Positions 36,501 to 48,500 of a DNA stretch of 64,000 bases are shown here, piece after piece; within the stretch, counting starts at the first letter, position 1, and the number at the start of each line of letters is the position of its first letter. The stretch is from positions 107,289,580 through 107,353,579 of the forward strand of contig CM066983.1 in NCBI GenBank assembly GCA_033977485.1, in the 5' to 3' direction. Source of the stretch: Hydrangea macrophylla (Eukaryota; Streptophyta; Magnoliopsida; Cornales; Hydrangeaceae). Below the pieces are notes generated by a model, which worked only from the letters and a program-made list of their open reading frames with translations, was not told where the DNA came from and searched no databases. The position numbers were made by a program, and so were the translations under genes.

Positions 36501-39500
36501 CCGCCATTTTCATTCACCATGTCAAAAAACATCCAATGTTCAACCACACCTGCAATTCACAAAATCTCATAACTCGCAACCTTCAAAATCCCCAATCTCT
36601 CCCTCGAGATACATCAATCACAAACGGTTCGCCATTTTCACTCCACAAAAGACCCACATCGTTCACGTCACCTCGAGTGAGCTGCAACTTCCCATGGGAA
36701 ATTTGTAAAATTGTACTAGAAGTATACTAGTTAATTACCCCTGAGTGATAGTTATAGCTCTTATCCCTCTTTATGAGCTTAATTTGAATATGCAAAATAA
36801 TTTCCAAATGTGACATCGATATCAAATAATACCCACTTTTAAACTTTAAACGACTTTGATCCTCCAGATGGTATATACCTAGGGTTGTTATCAGGTGGTT
36901 TCAGGAGTTAATATATATACAAGGTATCATCTTATTATTACATTTGATTTCCTAAAATTTGTTGGTAATTGGCTGAATCGTGATTTAGAATGCGTCATGT
37001 GGTACTCTGGCAGGGCTATGGTATGACAGAAACATGTGGAACTATTTCTATAGAGAACCCAAGGGTAGGATCTCGCCATTCTGGTTCAACTGGAGTGCTT
37101 GTTCCAGGAGTTGAATCACAAATTGTAAGTGTAGATACATTGAAGCCTCTTCCACCTAATCAGTTGGGTGAAATTTGGGTTCGTGGACCAAATATGATGC
37201 AAGGTTAGAGTTTGCATTAAATGTTCTCCCATTATATCCACCACACAACATGCACGAGATTTTAGGTTCATGTTTTTTTTTTCCCAATAATGATAGACAT
37301 ACACACCAAACGACGCACTGTGCTTTAAATACATGTATCCTGTGCTGTTTGAATTTTTCACACTTTTCTGTGCATTACTTACATAGCACAGGGTACATGC
37401 ATTTAAAGCTGGTGTGCCGTTTAGTGTGTCATTTGATGTGTATCCCTATCATATTTGTTTTTTCCCCTCTTCATGTTTAAAAAATTGTGACTGTTTGGAT
37501 CAACTTTTCAAGGCATTTTAACTAACGTAAATGTGTTGTCTTTGTAAAGCTAAAATACAACTTTTTTAAAAAAAAAAAACCCCTATTTGTAGCTTTTTAA
37601 AGAATCTCTTGTCCTGAAAAGTGATTATTTTTGGAAGCTAACCCAAATTAGGCCACTTTACTATATCAGACAGTTAAATACTTTGGTTCACAATTGGTTT
37701 TGAAGGGACTTTTCTCACTCACTAGTTGATATGCTAGCTTCTGATATTGCAAATTAGGCCTATTGTATATATGATAACTTTAGTGGTTAACAACTGTTAA
37801 ATATTTAAACTTCTATAGGCAGGGCGGAGCCAGAATTTTTAAGTACAGGGGGCTATGATTGGATGGATGTGCATACAATCAAGGGCGGACCCACACATGG
37901 CCCTCCAAAATTTTTGAAAATTTGTGGGATATATGTATAATTTTAATATTTTGAAATTAATTAAGAAATTGGCCCTCCCAAAAATTTAATATTCACAACA
38001 TAAACCATCCATATAAAAGACAATTAAAAAATAAAAGTCTAAGGCACGTTTGTTTGCAGGATTAATTTAGGACATATTGACACAAGAAACTGGACTAATA
38101 GTCCATTTTAATTAAATAGTCCACTTTTTGGGTAGACAAAAGAGTGAAGGATCAATTGTGAATATCAATTTAATAGTCCCCATATGGAGGACTATTTACT
38201 CTGGGTGTGTGGCATTAATAGTCTCTCATAATAGTGAAGGGGAAGAGTAGTATTCCATTACCCAACTCGTAAGACAGACATGGTCTAAAAATATGCAGAA
38301 ATAGACCAAAAAAATTCGCATCGGGAGCACTGCCTTGATCCCCGCATTGAACTTGTTTACTAGTGAACTCAATTTTTTCTTTTTTAACTTGCCCCCCCAC
38401 CCTAACACAAATCTAGTATGTCGCTGCATACAGTGCCGGACCTACACTATTTATTCATATTTTTGGGTTGGATTTTCTGTGTATCATTTTTTTCCCCCGA
38501 TTATAAGAGTTGATCATTGTCACACCCCAACCCGCCTCGTGCACATTAGGACACGTGTCACAATGCCACAAATGCCCAAATACATTAATTAGTAAAGAAA
38601 CATGGAAGTCACTAAGAAAACAAAAGAGGAGAAGAAAATGTTATTTTGTATTTACATTCAAAGAAAATTATATAGTTACAAGGAGAGATCCAAGATAGGA
38701 AGGAAATAAAGAGGAATAAAAGCTAATTATAGCTGGTCAACATGACCTCTAAAATCACGGACTAAAATTATGTAACACCTAATTTAATATTTAATTCCAA
38801 CACTTCCCCTCAAGCTGGGAGCGAAGACATCAACAAGCCCCAGCTTGCCAAGAGAAGACTGTAGAAGCGTAGGACCAACAGACTTAGTAAACATATCAGC
38901 TGTTTGATCAGTAGAAGGAACAAAACTTGGAGAAATAACTCCGGTCCGAACTTTTTCCCGAATAAAGTGAACATCTACCTCAATATGCTTAGTCTTCTCA
39001 TGAAGAACTGAGTCAAAGGACAACATAATGGCGGATTTATTGTCACAAAATAGTGTAGATACGCCTATAACAGGAAAACCCAACTCCTGTAGAAGAGATC
39101 GACGCCAGAGAAGCTCACAAGTGCCTTGAGCCAAGGCACGATACTCCGCTTCAGCTGAAGAACCGTATTAAGACTCTGGGTATGAAGGGCCTCTTTGAGA
39201 ATTGGTAGGTATGACGGCGATCCAATCACTTGGACTCAACAACACCATCATTCGGAAAATCACTTAGAGGTTCATACTGAGAGAGCTCCTCCGAGCGAGT
39301 CTGTAGATACCCAAAGTAATCACTAACAGAAAGGCCCAAGGTAGATTGAGAGGCATGAGAGATATCCTGATAGAGCTCAAAAATACGAGAATCACTATGA
39401 GCGTGCGCATACATTTTATTAAGCGCAGTCCAAAGATCACACACATTCTGATGATACATGAACATGTTGTAGACCCGCTCGTCCATGGAATTAAACATCC

Positions 39501-42500
39501 AGCCTAAAATAATACCGTTATCAGTATACCATTCCTCATACTTATCATCAGATTCCCCCAGGGACGTTACCTTACCAAGTAACCATCCAATCTTACATTT
39601 TCCGCGTAGAAATAAACGAATTGAATTAGCCCAGGCATGAAAGTTCTTACCATTTAACAAAACACTAGTAACCCGCTGAGCCGGTGGCGTTGTGGCACTA
39701 TCTTTACCAGAAGTAGCCATGAAAGCACACATAAACAAATGCTGAAGAGAGTCAACACCGGAAGTGCCAATAGACAAACCCCCACAACCGGATACTCGGA
39801 TGAAAAATAACAGGCAGCCGGACACTCGGCTTCACCCAACAAGAGACAGAGAGCACAAAGACAGCTCTAGTGCATACCAACAGGGCAGCCGGACACTCGG
39901 CTTCACCCAAAACAGAGACAGAGCACACAGAGGGCTGTAATGCATAACTAGGGTGCCCAAAGAAGGCAAAGAGGCAGCCGGCTCGACCTGAGGGCTGCGG
40001 TTGGCCTTGGCTGGCTGTGGGAGGGCTGCGGTTGGCCCTGGTGGGGCTCGGCTGGTGGTGAGAGGAAGAGAGGAGATGGGCGAAGGGCAAGCTGGTGGTT
40101 GGGGGAGGTGCGGCTGAGGTGGTGGTGGTGGTGAGGTAGGGTTTGGCTCTGATACCAAAAAAATGAGAAGAAAAGGTTATTTTTTATTTACATCCAAAGG
40201 AAATTATATAGTTACAAGGAGAGATCCAAGATAGGAAGGAAATAAAGAGGAATACAAGCTAATTATAGCTGGTCAACATGACCTCTAAAATCACGGAGTA
40301 AAATTATGTAACACCTAATTTAATATTTAATTCCAACAAAAACCATGAGTTAAAGAACATAAAAGAAACTAGGGGTGGCAATTCGCGTTCTCGTGTCATA
40401 ATCGTGTCATTAACTGGGTTGTGTGCTTTGGGTTTAATTTTTAGTTTGGAGTGTTATTCATCTGTAATGCAAACTATTTTAAATTAATCGTGTCATGTCG
40501 TGTCGTGTTCGGGTTGTCTCAGTAAAACGGGTTGTCGTGTCAAAAATTGCCACCCCTAAAAGAAACTTGTTGTGAAATGGTCATACAGAAAATATGATCA
40601 AATTTTATACCAAAAGATAGATCTTTGAGTCCCGGTTTCAATGCAAAAAATGGTGCGCGAATCCGAGTTTTTTAGAAAGAGATGTGCACATTTCCGTAAT
40701 AGTCGACGTGCAATGAAAATTGTACGCGAATCAATCCGACCTTTAAACCCGGATCGATCCGACTTTGATTTTTCTTGCAGAGTGTCCTCTAAAAAGCCCG
40801 GATCGATCCACCCTTTAACCCGAATTGATCCGGTTCTGCAGAACCTCCTTCCTGCAGCTAAAAACTCAAATATTCAAGTCTTAAAAACGTCCCAAATAAA
40901 AAAAAACCTTATGGAACTTAGAAAAACATCTCAAAACCATTTCCAGACACACTTAAACAATTCCAAAACATATCTAAGTGTTTCCAAACATTAATCAAAC
41001 ATGTAAAATTCTATTACAACCACAATTGGATTGTATTAAACCATTAAAACCTCAAATGTTGCCAAGCATACTCGAACATAGAAAATTTACCGGAAAAAAA
41101 GAGGAGAAGAAAAGGTTATTTTGTATTTACATCCAAAGGAAATTATATAGTTACAAGGAGAGATCCAAGATAGGAAGGAAATAAAGAGGAATAAAAGCTA
41201 ATTATAGCTGGTCAACATGACCTCTAAAATCACGGACTAAAATTATGTAACACCTAATTTAATATTTAATTCCAACACTCCCCCTCAAGCAGGGAGCGAA
41301 GACATCAACAAGCCCCAGCTTGCCAAGAGAAGACTGTAGAAGCGTAGGACCAACAGACTTAGTAAACATATCAGCTGTTTGATCAGTAGAAGGAACAAAA
41401 CTTGGAGAAATAACTTCGGTCCGAACTTTTTCCCGAATAAAGTGAACATCTACCTCAATATGCTTAGTCCTCTCATGAAGAACTGAGTCAGAGGACAACA
41501 TAATGGCGGATTTATTCTCACAAAACAGTGTAGATGCACCTATAACAGGAAAACCCAACTCCTGTAGAAGAGATCGAAGCCAGAGAAGCTCACAAGTGCC
41601 TTGAGCCAAGGCACGATACTCCGCTTCAGCTGAAGAACGAGAAACAACTGCTTAGTTTTTTACTCTTCCAAGATATAAGATGGCTTCCGTGAAAAGTACA
41701 GAAACCAAACGTAGAACGCCTATCACTTTTAGAACCGGCATAGTCGGCATCTGTAAAACAGGAGAGACCAGTCTGAACTCCTGCTGTAAAGAAAAGCCCA
41801 AGACCAGGACAAGTCTTGAGGTACCGAAGAATATGATATACAACGTCCAAATGAGAGGGACGCAGTGAATGCATGAACTAGCTCACAACACTAACAGCAA
41901 ATGTAAGGTCTGGTCTTGTGTTCGTCAGATAAATGAGACGACCCACAAGACATTGATATACTGAAGGATCTGGTAGGAGTTCTCCCATCTCTGGAGTTAA
42001 CTTAAGGTTCGGATCCATAGGAGAAGAGGCAGGCCGACATCCAAGCATGCCGGTATCCTGAAGAAGATCAAGAGAATACTTTCTTTGAGACAAAGAAATA
42101 CCTTTGCATGAACGAGCAACCTCAATGCCTAGAAAATACCGCAGTGGACCCAAATCCTTAATATCAAACGACACTCCAAGAGACCGCTTCACTTGAGTAA
42201 TACCTGGTGCATCATCCCCGGTAATAATAATATCATCAACATAGACATAAATAATAATACGTTTCCCATGAGGCTCACGGCGAATAAAACACGTGTGATC
42301 TGAATGGCACCGAACAAATCCCATGCGAAGAACAACCTCACTAAAATGGCTAAACCATGCACGAGGAGACTGTTTCAGGCCATAGAGAGATTTGCGAAGA
42401 AGACAAACTTTCCCCGAATACTCCCCCTGAGCTCGAAAACCAGGTGTAAAACCTGTGTAAAATCCTTATCAGGCACCTGTGTAAAACCCTTAGCAACCAA

Positions 42501-45500
42501 ACGAGCCTTATAACGATCAATAGTCCCGTCAGCCAAATATTTCAAACTAAAGACCCATTTACAGCCTACAGTGCGCTCCCTTACGGGAAAGGGAACAAGC
42601 TCCCACGTCTTATTGCCCTGAAGAGCATCCATTTCCACCTGAGTAATACTTGGGACACAACCAAAAGACACAACCTCCATTTTGTGTCTATCTCTCTCCT
42701 AGTGGTCCTAGTGGGTACTGTGGGGTCCACTGGCACTGTGGGACCCGTCAAGAGAGAGATAGACACAAAATGGAAGTTGTGTCCCAAGGTTGTGTCTTTT
42801 GGTTGTGTCCCAAGTATTACTCTTTCCACCTTCATAGCAGCCACCCACTTAGGATTCTGAAGCACCTCGTGAACAGAACGAGGAACAGAGACTGAATCAA
42901 CCTGACTAATAAATGAGTGAAAAGAAGCGGACAAGCCCTGGTAAGAGATATACTTGGAAATAGGATGGTTAGTACTATGAGAAAGAAGATAACGGGTAGG
43001 GGGCCGACGAACACGAGTAGGATAACAGGGTGAGACAGGAGCTAAAGAAGGAGGAGAGATACCTGAATCCGGAGAAGACTGAGGCAGGGTAGTAGAGGAG
43101 CGCTGACGGCGAGTGTACACCTCCATTGGATCACCAGAGACAATCGGAGGCAATGACGTATCCGTAGAGTCAAGAATAGGAACCGGACGAGGTAGAATAG
43201 AGGCATCAGGCATGACAGGCTCCACAGGAGCGGGCCCTAACGAGGAAGAACCTGGGAAAAATGAAACCGTTTCCAAAAAAGTAACATCCAAAGAGTTATA
43301 GAAATGACGAGTGACAGGATCATAACACCTATACCCTTTAGACATAGAAGAATAGCCCAAAAATGCACAACGAATGGCTTTATTATCCAGTTTGGTCCGG
43401 GTAGGACTCCTATTTTGGACAAAACAGGTACAGCCAAAAACACGAGGTACAATGGGAAAAAGAGTACAATCAGGCTTAAGAACCTGAAGAGGGGCCTTCC
43501 CTTGGAGGACACGGCTAGTAGCACGATTAATAAGATAAATAACAGTAAGAACAACCATATGCCAAAAAATATTTGGGAACATTCATCCCACACAAAAGAC
43601 ATCTAAAAACAGCCATGAGGTACTGTTCTTGCGTTCTGCCACCCCATTCTGTTCTGGAGTGTAGGGACATGTAAGTTGTTGAAGAATCTCATCTTTATTA
43701 AGGGCAGCCCTAAACTCATCAATAAGATACTCCCGACCATTATCAGACCGAATATTATGAACAACTATATTATACTGAGTTTTAATCATTTGAAGAAAAT
43801 TCCTGAAGTGACTAAAAACTTCAGATTTTTTTTTTCATTAGAAACACCCAAGTGCAACGAGTGTAATCATCAATAAAAGTAACATAATAACGGTGCTGTG
43901 ACAATGTAGTGACAGGAGAAGGACCCCAGACATCAGAGTGAATAACATCAAAGGCACTAGGAGTGCGGTGCATACGTGGAATATACGAAGTGCGAGTATG
44001 CTTAGACAATTCACAAACCACACAATTAAACTGAAAATCTTTGCAAGCTTTATTTAATGGAGGAAATAGCCAAAACAAATACTTATAATTGACATGACCA
44101 AGACGGGCATGCCACAAATCCAAAGTTATAAGGGAAAAAACATATTTATTAGAATCTGGTAAAACAGAGTTATTCGGAATAGAAGAAACAGTAGCTTGCA
44201 AGTTGGAGGTCATCCCAGATGCTGGTGGATCCCCAAAGAAGTATAGACCATCCCGCTCATACCCCCTGCCAAAAATCTTCTTCGAAGTCAGGTCCTGCAA
44301 GTAGCAACCATGAGGTAAGAAGACAACAACACAATTGTGGTCTTTAGCAAGACGATTAACAGACAGAAGATTGTAAGCAAAGTTGGGAACATAATAAACA
44401 GACGAGAGAGTAATATCGGGAGTTAAATGAATATCACCCTGACTATGAACAGGATAGTACTTCCATCCGCAATACATACTGACTGATCACTAGGAGTGCA
44501 AGGAGAAATAAAACTGGAACACTCACCAGTCATATGATTAGAAGCACCAGAATCCAGAATCCAGGTGGGATGGGCCGACTTACCAAGAAGAGCAGTAGGT
44601 GTACCAGTGGCAACAGCAGCCGTGGGACCTGAAACAGTAGAGCCCGAAACAGAGGGGGAAGCACCTAAACCCAAATGGGACTGAAGCTGGGCAATCTGGG
44701 ACTGAAGTTGACTAAAATCAGGGGAAGGTGAAACAGCCTCAACAACGGCACCCATACGAGGAGCACTTTTCCTGCGACCAGTGGGAGGCTTGTTCCTAGC
44801 AAATTTTTGTCGTAATTCTGGATGCAGGTCAAAACAACGATGCATAGTATGGCCCGGCTTCCGACAATGCTGACAAAAAAATTTCGAACCCATCGGACGA
44901 GAGCCTTGGGGGCAACAAAAGCCATCTGATCCGGAACAAATGGAGAAGAACTCGGCACAGAAGTGAGGGAAATAAGACGACGACGGCGCTCATCTCCATC
45001 CACCGTAGCAAAAGCCTCAAATAAAGAGGGCAGAGGAACCGTATTAAGAATCTGGGTACGAAGGGCCTCAAACTCGGGTTTCAAACCCATTAAGAACTGG
45101 TAGGTATGACGGCGATCCAATCGCTTGGACTCAACAGCACCATCGTTCAGAAAATCACTTAGAGGTTCATACTGAGAGAGCTCCTCCCAACGAGTCTGTA
45201 GATACCCAAAGTAATCACTAACAGAAAGGCCCAAGGTAGATTGAGAGGCATGAGAGATATCCTGATAGAGCTCAAAAATACGAGAATCACTATGAGCGTG
45301 CGCATACATTTTATTAAGCGCAGTCCAAAGATCACACACATTCCGTTGATACATGAACATGTTGTAGACCCGTTCGTCCATGGAATTAAACATCCAGCCT
45401 AAAATAATACAGTTATTAGTATACCATTCCTCATACTTATCATCAGATTCCCCCAGGGACGTTACCTTACCAAGTAACCATCAAATCTTATGTTTTCCGC

Positions 45501-48500
45501 CAAGAAATAAACGAAGTGAATTAGCCCAGGCATGAAAGTTCTTACCATTTAACAAAACACTAGTAACCCGCTGAGCCGGTGGCGTTGTGGCAATATCTTT
45601 CCCAGAAGTAGCCACGAAAGCACACACAAACAAATGCTGAAGAGAGTCAACACCGGAAGTGCCAATAGACAAACCCCCACAACCGGATACTCGGCTGAAA
45701 AATAACGGGCAGCCGGACACTCGGCTTCACCCAACAAGAGACAGAGAGCACAAAGACAGCTCTAGTGCATACCAACAGGGATGCTGGACACTCGGCTTCA
45801 CCCAAAATAGAGACAAAGAGCACACGGAGGGTTGTATTGCATAACTAGGGTGCCCAAAGAGGGCAAAGAGGCAGCCGACAAGGCTGCTAGAAACAGGCCG
45901 AAAGGCCTGAGGGCTGCGGCTGGCCCTGGCTGGCTGTGGGAGGGCTGCGTCTGGCCCTGGTGGGGCTGGGCTGGTGGTGAGAGGAAGAGAGGAGATGGGC
46001 GAAGGGCAGGATGGTGGTTGGGGGAGGTGCGACTAAGGTGGTGGTGGTGGTGGTGGTGGTGGTGGTGAGGTAGGGTTTGGCTCTGATACCAAAAAGGGGA
46101 GAAGAAAAGGTTATTTTGTATTTACATCCAAAGGAAATTATATAGTTACAAGGAGAGATCCAAGATAGGAAGGAAATAAAGAGGAATAAAAGCTAATTAT
46201 AGCTGGTCAACATGACCTCTAAAATCACGGACTAAAATTATGTAACTCCTAATTTAATATTTAATTCCAACAGGAAAGTATTCCAAAACTTTGCATATAA
46301 CTCAATTATATATGGAACAAGTCCAAAATAGTGGCGGCACATATACAGACTAGCCGGGAAGGCCCAACACAAACTACACACATAATCTATAGTTTAGTTA
46401 TAAGGAAATATATAAAATTCTCGAAGAGAAACTCCAACCTACTGATCACCATATTACAGCCCCAATTCCAGAATTCCCAAAAGCATAAAGTTACATATTC
46501 AACAAGACTATAAACATATTAACAAGTTCCAAGTCCTCTCCATTCCCACGCGTTAATCACCTCCTTCCCACGACATGTTCCAATCCGCGATGGTTATTTA
46601 CCACAATAGAAAAGGAAAACGGTTTTGTTAAGCATTACGCTAAGTGAGCAATCTAAAAATGATTGAATGCTTAACATGTGCAATGCTACAAATAACCACA
46701 TAATTCATATTCGTGATCGGCGAATCACCGATTCAATGATTCATTCAGACCTGAAGACCTTCACTTGGCCCTGTGGTCACTTCTACTTCTATTCCTTGGA
46801 CTTCCGATTTCAACGGATGATTATCCTTCTCTAACCTTATTACTCCTAACAATGAATCATTTCCCCAGTGTTCTTTGATCACCTCATAAGCACATAAGCA
46901 TATAAGCGTATAGGCATGGCAACTTTTCACATAATTGGCATGATAATCACAAATATATCATTATCATGACTTCTAAGCATGAATCTACCATCTCTATTTG
47001 TATTTGTATCATTCCACAAGTTAAACCACAATCAATTTCTGGTTAGAAAACTCGCTTCTTATGGATTTTACCCCAAACAAGCTAAGAAATGCATCTTTCC
47101 TTAATGATTCTTGTCCAAATCCTACTCCGAAGTAAATCCTACACGTTTTCGGCAACCGCATGTCACCGATTAGAATGAACTACCAAAATCCGACGATTAA
47201 AACTTAAATAAAAGGTATACAAATGACCATCTCACCTCCACGAGTCCGAATACGGCTTCGGTTCGCGAATTGGATGGCGTGAAATGGACGTCGGCATCTC
47301 GTAATCTCGTCGGCTTTCTTTTCTTTCTCTAATTTCTTTTCTATAAATGTGAGAGTTCTCTCATTCTCTTGACACCTATCAACACATGCATATGTGTTGT
47401 CACCCGGAACTCTTAAGTTCTTATTATGAAATCCTCCAAACATTCTATTACCTACCCAATTATCTAAATGGTTGTTTATCTAAGTCTCGTATGGGTCCCA
47501 AACCCCAAATATTTTACGAAGTTGCTATCGCACCTACTAATTATGCACTTTTTCGTTAATTTCCTTGTATACAATAACCAAACTAGCATTTTAGTAACCA
47601 ACATAATATGAAAACTATAATATGAAAACTATTAAACATATCTTCAATATAATATGAAAACTATTTAACATATCTTCAATTAATCATATAATGCATCTAA
47701 TCATTTAAATACAATTTATTTTATCCGGGCGCTTCACTAGGTCCCACTTCATAACTTGTCCCACCTCACTAGAGACTCTTCCACGAGTGAGTCCAAAGCC
47801 TCCCCTTAATGCATTATATGCACTAATCACATGAATTAATGCATATTAACATGTCAATTAACCCTTTTTCCGGGTACGGGTGTTACAATCGCTTATTTTA
47901 TTTGTAAAGCTTGACTGATAGTAAAACAATTTGGGTTGGACTGAATTAAGAAGTTGTAAGAAAATGCTGTGGGACAAATATTTAATGTGGGTTAGATTAC
48001 AATTGGGTCGATGAAGTTATTCACCCAAAAAAAAAATTTGCAAAAATTGAGTGGGGCTGACTACACAGAGTATGTATAAAATTATTATTTTTACCATATA
48101 ATTTTTATTTTTTCTAAAAATTTTGGTTGGGGACTGTAGCCCATCCCAGCCCATGAATGGCTGCGCCCTTGCCTACAAGTTATTGAGAGTTCATTAATTT
48201 TCTGCTCACTAAGCTTGAGGAGGTACCTGTTAATCTGTTGACTATTACATAGTGCTTATATGTACGTGTGTTTGTGTATTACACCAGTCTGATGAATGCA
48301 AGTGTTTAATCTCCTATATTGTTTACACTAGTTTTTCCTTTTGAAGTTTTTAATGGAACTTTGTGAGATATGGATGATAATTGATTTTTGAATAGAAACC
48401 ATACAAATCATGCTATAACATACGCTGAATAAAGGCAGTCAAGGATTACGCAATGAGGCTTGATAAATGTAAAACTAAAACCATGATTTTTTATTCTTTT

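Larger units (their letters stand above)
41097..46272 (-). mobile_element. Ty1/copia LTR retrotransposon, 5.18 kb, defective
   Basis: 181-bp LTRs (41097-41277 and 46092-46272) differ at two positions and GGAAA flanks the element (41092-41096, 46273-46277). The minus-strand order is LTR, tRNA-Met PBS, leader, gag, protease, integrase, reverse transcriptase, RNase H, polypurine tract (GAGGGGGAG beside 41277), LTR, the copia order. It is disabled by a lost gag start codon, stops, an RT deletion and a MITE insertion. Confidence 0.93.
38518..47887 (-). mobile_element. Solo LTR in intron 2, split by two copia elements
   Basis: On the minus strand it runs TGTAACACCCGTACCCGG to GGGGTGTGACA. After removing the copia insertions and their target duplications it is about 2.47 kb, close to its relative at 23855-26565. 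Shared features include GGTATAAAATTT, the ACTCGGATTCG block and the palindrome module. The flanks ATCAT and ATCGC match only partly, so the target duplication has decayed or the event was unusual. Confidence 0.75.

Noticed and set aside
45832..46068. Plus-strand ORF with a Trp run
   Set aside because: Translation of the GTGGTGG microsatellite in the copia leader.
38518..47887. Reading the four 181-bp LTR copies as one large complex copia element
   Set aside because: Separate target duplications (AAAAC and GGAAA) show two independent insertions.
37819..48176. AGGCAGGGCGGAGCC near 37815 and GGCTGCGCCCTTGCCT near 48161 as ends of one element
   Set aside because: The inverted match is suggestive but imperfect and no target duplication flanks it, so it is not listed as a feature.
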